From: Margaritifera margaritifera
Taxonomy: Eukaryota > Mollusca > Bivalvia > Unionida > Margaritiferidae
Direction: 5' to 3'
Assembly (NCBI GenBank): GCA_029931535.1
Contig: JAQPZY010001688.1
Coordinates: 930,001 to 994,000, forward strand
Length of the DNA: 64,000 nt
A program made the translations under genes and the position numbers. Within the stretch, counting starts at the first letter, position 1, and each line of letters starts with the position of its first letter. Positions 34,591-46,330 of this stretch are shown here, in pieces. The notes beneath the pieces are model-generated. The model was not told the DNA's origin. It did no database searches and worked only from the letters and a program-made list of their open reading frames with translations.

Positions 34591-34895
34591 GCATGCAAGC
34601 ATCTCGCTCGATATGGCTTGTTTACACTGATAACACTCTGATGACTTAGTATTACAAGACGAAAGCATCTCGCTTAATATGGCTTGTTTACACCAATAGA
34701 CCTAGTACAACATCAAGTAAGGATCTTGCTCAATTTGACTTACATACTCCAATATCTGATACTGTGGACCTAGTACTACAGCATCAAAGCGTCTTGTTCA
34801 ATATGACTTATATACACCAATATCTGATACTGTGGACCTAGCACTACAGCATGCAAGCGTCTTGTTCAATACGGTATGTTTACACCAACAGCACT

Positions 34896-34903
34896 TTGCT
34901 GAC
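34896..34903 (+). repeat. 8-bp MITE target duplication, left
   Basis: TTGCTGAC, repeated as CTGCTGAC at 35161-35168. Confidence 0.8.
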
Positions 34904-35160
34904 TAGGGGTGAAATGATACACCTGTGCCGCGTATCGATACGATTCATGATACACAGCCTATGATACGATACATTATCGATTCTCAATTTAAAGAATAAG
35001 AAGCAAACGACTAATAATTATTCACGACTGGTGAAGATTAAAGTACCTTATATAGGGTAGATATCGTTTTGTATCGATTCTTCACCTCTTGTATCGATAC
35101 GTGTATCGATATGGCAAAAGTATTGATGCATTGATATATCGATGAATCGTTTCACCCCTA
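34904..35160. mobile_element. 257-bp hAT MITE with TAGGGGTGAAA termini
   Basis: Starts TAGGGGTGAAATGAT and ends ATCGTTTCACCCCTA, with internal GTATCGATAC palindromes. It is flanked by an 8-bp duplication with one mismatch. The termini match the TAGGGGTG form common in hAT elements. No coding content. Confidence 0.92.
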
Positions 35161-35215
35161 CTGCTGACTTAGTGCTACATCATGCAAGCATCTTGTTCAA
35201 CCACTGGCTGTGCAT

Positions 35216-35939
35216 TCATCTGATGACATCACAATATTGCATCATACTGAGCATCACTGTTGGCAACATGTCCCTCCTAAAGAGCCGTCCTTTAAATACC
35301 CGGTACCCCTTTTCTCCATGTATTGTATTGGGCAATGAATCTGGTTCATGTTAGAAAATCTTGACAATTTAGTGAAGGACACCATTGCTGCTGTAAAGTC
35401 ATACTAATGTTTTGTTATAGATCTGCAAATGTAGGTGCAAGTCAATTACCATAATCTGTGACCCTATCATGGTTACAGGTAGTGAAATTATAGACAAAAG
35501 CCAGGAAGTGAGATGAGGTATTTGGAATTAAGTAACATGCTGTCAAGATATGCAATTCAAACTTAAAACTGCATGCAAATGAACATTAACTTGAATAACT
35601 AATGTAAGTAAATTCTACAAAACATATCCTTTTAAAAGTTTCAACTAATGAACAAGAGCTTGTGTTAATTTATGACATCAATTATGTCCTACAATATGCC
35701 ATAACAAAAATGCCTTATGTGGAGAAAGGTACCGGTACATGTACAATATCATATCAATCCAAAAAAGCAACTTTTTACCAATTTTAACCAAAACTTAATG
35801 TCAGTTACAAAGAAACTACACGGATGATACCTTTAGAACCATCACATTCGGGACGAACACTAGTGCTTATTTAAATGACATCAATTTAGTTTTAAAACAT
35901 GCAGCATAAACAATGCATTTAGTGAAGAAAGTAACACTT
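35216..35939. other. Unassigned AT-rich DNA
   Basis: No supported gene or repeat. Confidence 0.5.
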
Positions 35940-36465
35940 AATAGCCTGATCAAAGCATTAGGGGTGCTTGAGTTTACAGCTTGTGGCCTGATCAAAGCAT
36001 AAGGGGTGCTTGAGTTTACAGCTTGTGGCCTGATCAAAGCATTAGGGGTGCTTGAGTTTACAGCTTGTGGCCTGATCAAAGCATTAGGGGTGCTTGAGTT
36101 TACAGCTTGTGGCCTGATCAAAGCATTAGGGGTGCTTGAGTTTACAGCTTGTGGCCTGATCAAAGCATAAGGGGTGCTTGAGTTTACAGCTTGTGGCCTG
36201 ATCAAAGCATTAGGGTTTACAAGTCACTGAGATGCTTGAGTGTACAGCTTGTAGCCTGATCAAAGCATTAGGGGTGCTTGAGTTTACAGCTTGTGGCCTG
36301 ATCAAAGCATTAGGGTTTTACAAGCCACTGAGGTGCTTGAGTTTACAGCTTGTGGCCTGATCAAAGCATTAGGGTTTTACAAGCCACTGAGGTGCTTGAG
36401 TTTACAGCTTGTGGCCTGATCAAAGCATTAGGGTTTACAAGTCACTGAGATGCTTGAGTTTACAG
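35940..36465. repeat. 42-bp satellite, block 1
   Basis: Unit 'gcttgagtttacagcttgtg' plus 'gcctgatcaaagcattaggg'. A longer variant inserts 'tttacaagtcactgagat'. Because 42 is a multiple of 3, an open minus-strand frame results. Confidence 0.95.
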
Positions 36466-36845
36466 CTCGGGGGGCGCTCTACAGTAATACATGCTTCTGA
36501 GAGAGTGACAGGTGTAAGATGAAGTATTTTGCATTTGCAACATGCACAATGGAGAGAATGTTGGCATACCTCTATGTTACTTTCATGTACTGTGGCTGAA
36601 ATTTCTTTACATACTGTACTTGTGGAAACTGGACGTGATCTAAGCACACAGCAGACAAAATGGTCGCTCCAAAGTACTCGAAAAATCAGCCTGAATTAGT
36701 CAAAAGTGCACTATTTTCAGCAGTTATTAAAATAGAGAAACAAATTTTGCCAGAGCAGACAATACCAGCCTCTGAAAGTACTTTGAATGAATTACAAAAT
36801 ATCTAAAAAGTAAAAAAAGTTATCGGCTCATTTTTTTAAAATTTA
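36466..36845 (-). mobile_element. TIR element T, inverted 5'-truncated copy
   Basis: Begins GGGGGGCGCTCTACAG and 'tctgagagagtgacagg', and is the inverse of 37390-37745. On the plus strand it reads MVAPKYSKNQPELVKSALF, the same peptide as in the two other copies. A stop follows the stretch matching 'NELKNIQ'. It is broken off at 'aaaatttaccttt'. Confidence 0.85.
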
Positions 36846-37126
36846 CCTTTACAAGTCACTCAGGTGCTTGAGTTAACAGCTTGTGGCCTGATCAAAGCAT
36901 TATGGGTTGCTTGAGTTTACTGCTTGTGGCCTGATCAAAGCATTAGCGTTCACAAGTCACCGAGATGCTTGAGTTAACAGCTTGTGGCCTGATCAAAGCA
37001 TTTGGGATGCTTGAGTTAACAGCTTGTGGCCTGATCAAAGCATTAGCGTTCACAAGTCACTGAGATGCTTGAGTTAACAGCTTGTGGCCTGATCAAAGCA
37101 TTAGGGATGCTTGAGTTTACAGCTTG
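36846..37126. repeat. 42-bp satellite, block 2
   Basis: Same unit as block 1 with 'attagcgttcacaagtcac' variants. Confidence 0.93.
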
Positions 37127-37745
37127 GGTGGCGCTCTCCAGTTTCGTACTTTGCAAAGGGTTAGATTTTTAAAGAAAAAGAATTACCCAGGTTTTCCTCA
37201 CTGACTGTCCTGGCTATTTAAAAAAGACCTTGTATATCTTAGGTATTGTTAAAAGAACTTTGAATTCCCTTTATTTTGGTGTATGATTGATGGGTGAAAT
37301 TTGGGTTATAGAGTATACAGCTTGGTCTTACTTAAGATGTGCACCTCTCAAAAAACTGCTAGCTCCGCTTGGTCATTTTCACTTCCTCGACTTCAAAGGT
37401 AAATAATTAAAAAAAGAGCCAATAACTTTTTTTACTTTTTGGATATTTTTTAATTCATTCATAGTACTTTCAGAGGCTGGTATTGTCTGCTCTGGCAAAA
37501 TTTGTTTCTCTATTTTAATAACTGCTGAAAATAGTGCACTTTTGACTAATTCAGACTGATTTTTCGAGTACTTTGAGGCGGCCATTTTGTCTGCTGTGTG
37601 CTTAGATCATGTCCAGTTTCCACAATTACAATATGTAAAGAAATTTCAGCCACAGTACATGAAAGTAACATAGAGGTATGCCAACATTCTCTCCATTGTG
37701 CATGTTGCAAATGCAAAATACTTCATCTTTCACCTGTCACTCTCT
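37127..37745. mobile_element. TIR element T, copy A
   Basis: Starts GGTGGCGCTCTCCAG and is nearly identical to 38446-39063 for about 615 bp. It lacks the right end, and the sequence diverges after 'cctgtcactctctc'. Confidence 0.9.
37379..37585 (-). CDS. Conserved 68-codon ORF in element T, copy A
   Basis: The product is unrecognised. The ATG lies in a favourable context (gacaaaATGGCC). The protein begins MAASKYSKNQSELVKSALF and is Lys-rich, with probable helices (KIEKQILPEQ, NELKNIQKVKKVIG). The copy at 38698-38904 differs at only two residues, and a third, inverted copy near 36660 carries most of it. The upstream sequence (37586-37745) is conserved in all three. It could be a captured first exon, or the start of a transposase whose remainder has been lost. 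No domain was recognised and there is no signal peptide. Confidence 0.35.
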   Translation of the reverse strand: MAASKYSKNQSELVKSALFSAVIKIEKQILPEQTIPASESTMNELKNIQKVKKVIGSFFNYLPLKSRK

Positions 37746-38445
37746 CATTTAATTTTGGTTGTATAGCCGAAACATTTAAGCCGCAAGCATCTAAACAGTC
37801 CTTTTGAATAATTCTCATGTATTTTCCCACAGAACAGTATTCATTTGTAGCAAAGTCTCACACAAGCCCAGCCCCCCCCCCCCCCCATGATGAAAAGTGG
37901 GCTATTTTAAAACTACACCTTGCATTTTCTCAACTAATGGCAACCCATGTTTTGGTAAAAGACAGGAACATGAAACTTGCCACAATTATTCATGAGATGT
38001 CACTAATAAAATTTACAGACTGAACAGGGATGGAAGAGTTCAGGTTCACAGAGGTCAAAGGTCAAAGGGTACAAAGTTTGCTAATTCTTCTAACACTAGT
38101 ATATGGAAGAAAGCAAATCTGCTTTATCATCATTATTTTCCAGAATTTTATTACAAGCGAATGAAAAGAAACATTTGTGCTATATTTTTCTTTGACTTAA
38201 TACAACAGTTTTAAATTCAAGTTGACTTTACTGCTATGTTCTAAGACTTCTAATTTCCCCATAATTGAGGTCATTACACACAAAATACTGCCACAAGGCA
38301 TATTGTGTAAGCAAGAGCAAAATAGGCATAATTAGTTTATTTTCATGCATAACATCAATGTTAATATACCATTTTGTTGAGAAATGCATACATAATTATA
38401 TGAGAAAGAGAAAAGCAATTGCACAAATTTTCATATTTGTTTTAA
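37746..38445. other. Unique spacer between element T copies
   Basis: Includes a C15 run at 37872-37886 and 'gaggtcaaaggtcaaaggg' near 38055, which contains AGGTCAAAGGTCA (a direct repeat of receptor half-sites with 1-bp spacing). No gene seen. Confidence 0.6.
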
Positions 38446-39090
38446 GGTGGCGCTCTCCAGTTTCGTACTTTGCATAGGGTTAGATTTTTAAAGAAAAAGA
38501 ATTACCCAGGTTTTCCTCACTGACCGTCCTGGCTATTTAAAAAAGACCTTGTATATCTTAGGTATTGTTAAAAGAACTTTGAATTCCCTTTATTTTGGTG
38601 TATGATTGATGGGTGAAATTTGGGTTATAGAGTATACAGCTTGGTCTTACTTAAGATGTGCACCTCTCAAAAAACTGCTAGCTCCGCTTGGTCATTTTCA
38701 CTTCCACGACTTCAAAGGTAAATAATTAAAAAAAGAGCCAATAACTTTTTTTACTTTTTGGATATTTTTTAATTCATTCATAGTACTTTCAGTGGCTGGT
38801 ATTGTCTGCTCTGGCAAAATTTGTTTCTCTATTTTAATAACTGCTGAAAATAGTGCACTTTTGACTAATTCAGACTGATTTTTCGAGTACTTTGAGGCGG
38901 CCATTTTGTCTGCTGTCTGCTTAGATCATGTCCAGTTTCCACAATTACAATATGTAAAGAAATTTCAGCCACAGTACATGAAACATAGAGGTATGCCAAC
39001 ATTCTCTCCATTGTACATGTTGCAAATGCAAAATACTTCATCTTTCACCTGTCACTCTCTCAGAAACATGTATTATCTGTAGAGCGCCCC
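38446..39090. mobile_element. TIR element T, copy B (both ends present)
   Basis: Starts GTGGCGCTCTCCAG and ends CTGTAGAGCGCCCC, so the termini are inverted with about 12 matching bases. Its right end lies directly against the 42-bp satellite. No target duplication is obvious. The superfamily was not recognised. Confidence 0.8.
38698..38904 (-). CDS. Conserved 68-codon ORF in element T, copy B
   Basis: Matches the 37379-37585 ORF except Ser to Thr near residue 38 and Arg to Trp near the end. The identical length and start support a shared reading frame in the ancestral element. The overall DNA identity is so high that purifying selection cannot be judged from these copies. Function is unknown. 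Confidence 0.35.
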   Translation of the reverse strand: MAASKYSKNQSELVKSALFSAVIKIEKQILPEQTIPATESTMNELKNIQKVKKVIGSFFNYLPLKSWK

Positions 39091-39405
39091 CTGATCAAAG
39101 CATAAGGGTTTCCAAGTCACTCAGGTGCTTGAGTTTACAGCTTGTAGCCTGATCAAAGCATTAGGGGTGCTTGAGTGTACAGCTTGTGGCCTGATCAAAG
39201 CATTTGGGATGCTTGAGTTTACAGCTTGTGGCCTGATCAAAGCATTAGGGTTTACAAGTCACTGAGATGCTTGAGTTTACAGCTTGTAGCCTGATCAAAG
39301 CATTAGGGTTTACAAGTCACTGAGATGCTTGAGTTTACAGCTTGTGGCCTGATCAAAGCATTAGGGTTTACAAGTCACTGAGATGCTTGAGTTTACAGCT
39401 TTTAC
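39091..39405. repeat. 42-bp satellite, block 3
   Basis: Six or so units, mostly of the long variant with 'tttacaagtcactgagat'. Confidence 0.93.
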
Positions 39406-39595
39406 ATCTCAAAATGAAGTAAATTGGTGCATTTTATCCATAGTGATCAAGGTCTACATGTTTTCTAATTTATTCTTAATCAATCTGTAAACTTAAAAGT
39501 TCCAAATAAAAATTTTCTTTCATATTGTTTGATAGTTTCACAATTCTCACACTTTCTGCCTACTTCTTCACTTTCACTCCTGCTACATGTAAATC
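39406..39595. other. Unassigned AT-rich DNA
   Basis: No supported feature. Confidence 0.45.
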
Positions 39596-39880
39596 TCATA
39601 TGTATGTATGCATTAGGGTTTTATGGCAGATCAGCACAATACTGGCTATATGTTGCTGATTAAAAGTTCTAAAAATGTAAATATAAAGAACTGCAAAAAA
39701 TAAAAACTTACGGAAAATGATAAACCCTTCCAAATGAACGTAAACATGAACTGCAACAAAAATTTTTTTTAAAAAAAAATGTAAAGCTGTTACAATTCTG
39801 TCAAAGGTATATAAAAAATGGTTACGGTAAAATGTATAAAATCCATAAGATATACGGTCATAACACGTATAAACCACATT
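39596..39880 (-). repeat. (CATA)-tailed interspersed repeat, copy
   Basis: On the minus strand the translated shadow 'IASIVLICHKTLMHTYI' parallels 'IATIVLRCHKTLLHTYI' at 48965-49020, so the DNA is paralogous. It ends in a short CATA tail. This is probably a SINE-like or other non-coding repeat. Confidence 0.6.
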
Positions 39881-40239
39881 CCCTCAAAATGTCCAATAAT
39901 TTCTCTGGTGGTACATCATCATAAGGTTTTTTAACTGAATTCACATAAAAACTTCTGTCTCACAGAGTCGATACACTCAACAAGAATGTAAATCTTGTGA
40001 GATTCAGTCATTACGTGTTATCTTGTTGGGTAACTGCAATACTGATTGGGAGTTTCTAATCCCTCGCATATAGAAAGTCCCAGATACCAATTACAAATTC
40101 AAACTTTTAAAACTTCTCTGTCTTTCACCCAATTTTCATAATACATTATACTATGAACCAAAAATGACCCTTTTATGAAGCACAAAAATTTTCATTAGAA
40201 AATCTTTGATTTTATAGAAAATTGGATGCTAATTAGTAG
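39881..40239. other. Unassigned AT-rich DNA
   Basis: No supported feature. Confidence 0.45.
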
Positions 40240-40330
40240 GTGCAGTTATTTTTGTATATAACTCATTTAAACATGAAATGTAGGTCACTGTGACCTATTT
40301 TTCCTACAGTGGCTCCAAATTAATAAAGCA
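40240..40330 (+). repeat. Family C fragment with a perfect receptor palindrome
   Basis: AGGTCActgTGACCT occupies 40282-40296, an inverted repeat with 3-bp spacing. The context matches units at 57240-57300 and 58230-58290. Confidence 0.75.
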
Positions 40331-40439
40331 GAGTAATATCCTAACCACAGCAACCAAGTTACATGAAGATACAAATCATATCATGTATACAGCTGAAGTT
40401 ACCCAATGAAACAAAGATTTTAACACCAGATGTTAATGT

Positions 40440-40706
40440 GCACAAGAGTAATTAGTATAAGAAAAGTAGGTCAGTGTGAAATACTCACATGGGGTTGTAT
40501 GGAACACTGACAAATTAGTATAAGAAAAGTAGGTCAGTGTGAAATACTCACATGGGGTTGTATCGAACACTGACAAATTAGTATAAGAAAAGTAGGTCAG
40601 TGTGAAATACTCACATGGGGTTGTATCGAACACTGACAAATTAGTATAAGAAAAGTAGGTCAGTGTGAAATACTCACATGGGGTTGTATGGAACACTGAC
40701 AAATTA
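40440..40706. repeat. 63-bp tandem repeat, 4 copies
   Basis: Near-identical units of 'aaattagtataagaaaagta' through 'atggggttgtatggaacact'. Since 63 is a multiple of 3, a minus-strand frame stays open. Confidence 0.95.
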
Positions 40707-40789
40707 TCATGAAATATCATGTCTAAAGCTAGAGGTAATGGAAGGAAATTAAAACTTTTACACTGGAATCAAAGATACTCTGAACAATA

Positions 40790-40912
40790 CTGATTGCACA
40801 GGGTCATATGTTTTAACAATACTGATTGCACAGGGTCATATGTTTTAACAATACTGATTGCACTGGGTCATATGTTTTAACAATACTGATTGCACTGGGT
40901 CATATGTTTTTC
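40790..40912. repeat. 32-bp tandem repeat, 4 copies
   Basis: Unit 'aacaatactgattgcacagg' plus 'gtcatatgtttt'. Confidence 0.95.
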
Positions 40913-43085
40913 TATATGTCATGAGAGTGTGCTTAAAATTATTGGATGTATTCATGGATTGATCTGCAGAAATAACAAACTATGTTCATTTAGGTGTGGT
41001 AACTGCACTTTATGCAAGTAGAATCATGCAAAGTTTCTATTGTAACTACACTATTCCATTAAGAGCAGCATGAGCCATGATTCAATCACACAACTGATTA
41101 CTGAACAGGATTTGGGAGTGAGTACAGCATGAGAATACAATACAATCCACACATGTAAATCAATATAAACTTGAGTGGAATTCTCAGAAATCAGAAATAT
41201 ATTATTTGTAGGAAAGTGTCTAATATTGTATTCCAATAAGGATATTGTTGATTTCCTAGATGAAAGAAATATGGTTACCCCCCTCTTATAAGGCCCCTCT
41301 CAAGTGAGGCCATCACCCTAATGAGAGGCCATGGGTGTCAGCAGGGCATGTGGGCAAGTTCCCCCCCCCCCCCACTCCCTGGAAATATTCGTGCAGACAG
41401 TCATGTGAGAGGCCACTGTATCCTGCACAAAGGTAGTGCATTTTGACCATTCAATACGCTCACCAAACCTTAACTGCCAATGCTGTTGGAAACGTGAGTG
41501 CTATGTCTCGCTTCACACTAATGTTGACTCTGCAATAAACTATATTTTTAACAGATACTGGGCACTACCATTTAGATTTGGGTAAGCAGTGAAGGGTTCC
41601 TTTGCTAAGAAAGAATGTAGTGTGCAAAAGGTAATGGTTAATTCCTATTTCAGAAATGTTTTACAGATTTTAGTGAGAAAAAAAACCAGAAACAAAGCAA
41701 GAGATTTGATTCAAATTAACCCAAAAGAAGGATAGCTTTGTCCCAAAAAATATTGACTCTGATTTTGGTCAAATATGCTTATATGAAAAAAATCTATTTA
41801 CAATCATCCGAGTCAAAAAAAATGTTCAAAGGTAACTTTTCTCGTGGCGTGTCTTGTGTGTGTGAAAGTGATGTGATAGACTGGGAAAGTTGAGACAACA
41901 AAAATGCATGTAAAAATATTGCTAATTAATCCAGGAGATGAAAAAAGACACTGTGTAATTCCTGTGTGATGATCATTTTCTAAAGCTATTTATTAGCAAC
42001 ATCATTAGGGTGTGAATCAAGTATGTAGTTCCAATTTCTGGTTTGATATACAAACCAAACCAATGAGTCTCATATAGAAAATCAATAAGCTGACTGATGC
42101 AATTCTTGTGCGATTTAATGCAGCACTCACAGCTCCTTGTAACTAAATGGCCCAAAACAAGGCCATTATTCCAAGCAATGTGTATCAGCCTGATGGCATT
42201 CAAAATCTATGAATTCAGGGAAGGAGTTAAACCATTAAAGGTATCTTATGTAGAGACAGATGGAGGCTTGTACCTACAACATAGAAAACCTTACTTGTAT
42301 AGTAGCAATCACTGATTCTGACAAATTTTGCATAGTACAAAATCTGAATATAGGTGCAGATGTGAAAATAAGCAAAATAACTGCACATGCAGCAGTAAGT
42401 TGTAATAAGCAGAAAAATGTTTTTTTTCTTTTTTCTGCAGCTCTTCCTAATATAGTAAATATACATTCATGACATTTTATTTTTCAGTTCTCTGAAATGC
42501 GGTATCCAATTTAACACTGTTTATACATGGCTCGCAAATTTGTCTTCATCGATATGAAAGGAAATTCATGAGTAAAGAAGCTGTTATTTTTAAGAAAAAT
42601 ATAAGTTTCTCCTATATGGTCCATTAGGCAAACAGTTTTTTTTTAATAATCCTATAACCTCTATTACATGTGCAGTTCACTATATAGGAATAGCTATTCA
42701 AATCTTTCAGCTGATTATTTCACCCATGTCCATGAAAGAGTTACACATGGCATGCGTTGTTTCACTTCTTTTGTCTCCTGGTTGATTAACAGTTCCTCTA
42801 AATGATTTCACACAATGTGACAGTGTATTGAACTCTGATCATGCAGCTGACACCTGTATTCATTTATAAAAGCCAGCAAATGCAGTCAAAACAATATAGT
42901 ACAGGAGCTTTGACTTCACTTATAAGCCTACAATTAATCTTGATTATTGCTATTTTGACACGTGTATGGTCACATGATGTAAGATGTATAGAAGCATAAA
43001 TGCATGCTGGATCCAGTTTAAACCCCCTTTAGTTACATTTGAAGTTATATCTACACAATATCAGCACAGTTTAATTGTTTAATTA
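40913..43085. other. Unassigned AT-rich DNA
   Basis: A C13 run lies at 41361-41373. I see no gene, repeat family or structured element that I can support across these 2.2 kb. Confidence 0.5.
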
Positions 43086-43163
43086 TGAGTCTAACTGCAA
43101 ACATAATGTGCTGGCAGATCAGGGTCTATGTTGTTTGTTCTACTGATTACTTCTAAGCAAGTA

Positions 43164-43165
<2 letters not shown>
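43086..43165. mobile_element. Palindromic family P, fragment P2
   Basis: Contains 'gagtctaactgcaaac' followed by 'gtgctggcagatcagggtct' and 'atgttgtttgttctactgat', part of a P element. Its right side gives way to a TA tract. Confidence 0.75.

Positions 43166-43217
<52 letters not shown>
43166..43217. repeat. (TA)n microsatellite
   Basis: About 25 TA dinucleotides. Confidence 0.95.
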
Positions 43218-43219
<2 letters not shown>

Positions 43220-44649
43220 ATATAAGTAATTTTAAGTTGATAATAGACCAAGATAAGTCACTCTGAACTTTTCAAGGAACATTAGGCCAAATGTTCATAG
43301 AACAGAAAACTGAAGATGAAAATGCACCTCTGACAGAAAGTACACAATGGGAACGGTGTATCCAGTATACACAATCTGAAAGGCATCACTCGTCTCTGAA
43401 CCACTGTAACCTGTTGCTCAGTCGGTTGACACTGCTATATTGACCTAGATCTTACTCCAAGGCCAACTACAGCTACAATATAGAAGCAATGGAGTGACCT
43501 CTTTTACTGAACATTCAGAGCAACAACAAAAATGGAATAAATCAATATTTTAAAAAAAACTTCACCAGCATTTTTAAAAATTTTAAATAAATCCTTTGAA
43601 CAGGAAATTATACAAATGGCCTGAAAATTTCAAACAAGGAGGCCTGGGCTAGCATGTCAAGCCCACAATCAAAGTGCTGAAAAACTTAAACAAAAACCTT
43701 AACAAACCACTGACGCTGGAAAACTGACTGCTATGTGTCGCTTCCCGATATTAATGTGGGCTAAACAACAAAGGGGTGGGGGCACTTAACAGCTCAAAAA
43801 TGGAAGCCTGATTTGTGTGTGTGAAAAACATATTAGAAATCACCCAAGCTCATTTAGGGGCTGGTCATTTTATTTTCTATGGCACTTGGAATTTTCATTA
43901 TTTTTTAACCTCAAGATAATTTTTTTTCTCAACAATATAATGGATTTAATTAGTTCTTTTTCTTATACAAATCTGAGCAAGAATTTTTTTCTCCAAACTA
44001 TTTGAAGACTGGACATTTTTGGTAAACAAACTTTCCAGGCCCCACCTAAGAAAACTAAATGGTCAGTTCCTTACATGCATATGTGCATGCTATCCCCTCT
44101 GCACAATTTGCAAGTCCACTGAATTCTCCCCCATCCTTTTATTTCTTGACTCTAGTGTATATTTTGTCTAAATATTATACATTCTTTTTTACATGCAAGC
44201 CAGATGATCATGTTGTAGCATTATCTCAATTCTGCCATTATTTGCAAAGGAGTCAAGATTTAATGATTTATTTTCTTTGTGAAGTTACCGGTTTTGTGTT
44301 ATGATGATTAATCTAAATAATCAAAGACTGGTCAGAAAAGTCACATGACAAAGCATATGATGATGATTTTCCATAATCTAATATAAACAGTTTAAGTTTA
44401 ATTTTTTAACTGGTATTTTGGTAAGAACTTTTCGGAAAAAGTGAAACATGTGAATAACAGCTTCCAGTTAATGTAGCCTTCCATTATTAAGTAAAACCCA
44501 TGCGCCAACAAGGTAGCAGAGGATAACTGTGCTAGTAAAACCATCTGACTTTACAGAACATAAGCAACTTAACCATTGCAAAATATGCAAACATGACACT
44601 GTCAGTGAAAAATTATTGAAAAATGTATCCAACCAATTTAAAGTGGAGG
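43218..44649. other. Unassigned AT-rich DNA
   Basis: No supported gene or repeat. Confidence 0.5.
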
Positions 44650-45150
44650 CATATCTGCCATAACAAGACTACCTGCCATAACACAACATCTCACATGAAA
44701 AACATGATTTTTGACTCCCAAAACCCCAGACATGGTTGTGTTTTGAAAAACATCATTTTCAATAATCTTAGGGGAAAAACCCCACATTGTTTGACCCCCA
44801 CTATACATGTCCGAAACATGTAGTCTGTATAACCAGTAAACAGTCCTGCTTAGAGCCCATGTAAAACAATCCTTGGGGCTGTTTATACAGCTTATTATCA
44901 TGTTAAGTGAAAAGGTAATGCTAGCGATACACAACCAATATTTACTTAATTGTCTGAGAATAGCTAGGATGATATCTGTCATGTCCTTTGAACACTGGTG
45001 TGGGAGAGCCCATTAGGCTAATTTGCATAGGTAAAGTATACTAAGTGGAACAATTCATTAGAGTTGGGTACAATCATAGAGATGTGTGTTGAAGAACAAA
45101 AGTTATAACACAAATTGCCTTGAATGAGAATGTTTAAGCCATCATTAACC
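44650..45150 (+). mobile_element. Non-autonomous hAT transposon, copy A3 (5' part)
   Basis: Begins CATATCTGCCATAAC and follows A2 through 'gcttagagcccatgtaaaac' and 'gctaatttgcataggtaaag' to 'ttgaatgagaatgtttaagc'. The transposase stump and right end are missing. Confidence 0.78.
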
Positions 45151-45349
45151 CATTGTTCGAGTCCCCCAAAACCCTCAACACTCTCTGGGAATATAGAAGG
45201 TATGGCGATGGTTGACAGGTTACTGGTATGATGAACCAATCAATGATCTTTAAATTTGAGCCAATTCCTAACCCTAGTATTACAAACTGATAACTGGTAT
45301 TCATACTATTCAACTTCTTCGGATGGCATAATATATCCTTAAAGTTTCT

Positions 45350-46330
45350 ATCACTACCAGTCAAAACCTTCAATTAGACAGCCAATGTAAGCTCTGGCAA
45401 ATCTACCAGTCAAAACACTCAATTAGAGAGCCAGTGTGAGCTCTGGCAAATCTACCAGTCAAAACCCTCAATTAGACAGCCAATGTAAGCTCTGGCAAAT
45501 CTACCAGTCAAAACACTCAATTAGAGAGCCAGTGTGAGCTCTGGCAAATCTACCAGTCAAAACCCTCAATTAGACAGCCAATGTAAGCTCTGGCAAATCT
45601 ACCAGTCAAAACCTTCAATTAGACAGCCAATGTAAGCTCTGGCAAATCTACCAGTCAAAACACTCAATTAGAGAGCCAGTGTGAGCTCTGACAAATCTAC
45701 CAGTCAAAACCCTCAATTAGCAAGCCAGTGTGAGCTCTGGCAAATCTACCAGTCAAAACCCTCAATTAGCAAGCCAGTGTGAGCTCAGGCAAATCTACCA
45801 GTCAAAACCCTCAATTAGAGAGCCAATGTGTGCTCTGGCAAATCTACCAGTCAAAACCCTCAATTAGAGAGCCCATGTGTGTTCTGGCAAATCTTCCAGT
45901 CAAAACCCTCAATTAGCAAGCCAGTGTGAGCTCTGGCAAATCTACCAGTCAAAAAACTTCATTTAGCAAGCCACTGTGAGCTCTGGCAAATCTACATGTA
46001 CCAGTCAAAACCTTCAGTTAATAAGCCAATGTGAGCTCGGGCAAATCTACAAATCAAAAACCCTCAGTTAGTCAGCCAATGTGAGCTCCGGCAAATTTAC
46101 AAATCAAAAACCCTCAGTTATTGAGCCAATGTGAGCTCTGGCAAATCTACAATTCAAAACCCCTCAGTTATTGAGTCAATGTGAGCTCTGGCAAATTTAC
46201 AAATCAAAAACCCTTAGTTTGTGAACCAATGTGAGCTCTGGAAAATCTAGCCGTCAAAATCCTCAATTAGTGTGCCAATGCAAGCTTTGACAAATCTGTT
46301 AGTCAAACCCCTCAGTTAGTGAGCCAGAAA
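45350..46330. repeat. 49-bp minisatellite, about 20 copies
   Basis: Unit 'aattagacagccaatgtaag' plus 'ctctggcaaatctaccagtc' plus 'aaaacactc'. The left half is homogeneous. The right half (after 46000) is more diverged, as expected at an array edge. Confidence 0.95.

Larger units (their letters stand above)
34590..35215. repeat. About 68-bp tandem array, interrupted by a MITE
   Basis: Units contain 'tggacctagtactacagcat', 'gcaagcgtcttgttcaatat' and 'gacttatatacaccaatatc'. A leftmost unit is stranded at 33100-33142 beyond the hAT copy. Confidence 0.85.

Noticed and set aside
35867..36205. 112-codon minus-strand ORF
   Set aside because: It arises because the 42-bp satellite unit is a multiple of three. 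The repeat peptide has no supporting context.
45350..46330. Possible CRISPR array (regular 49-bp period)
   Set aside because: There are no unique spacers between conserved repeats. The whole unit repeats, and the DNA is eukaryotic. The same applies to the 38-, 42-, 53-, 63- and 70-bp arrays.
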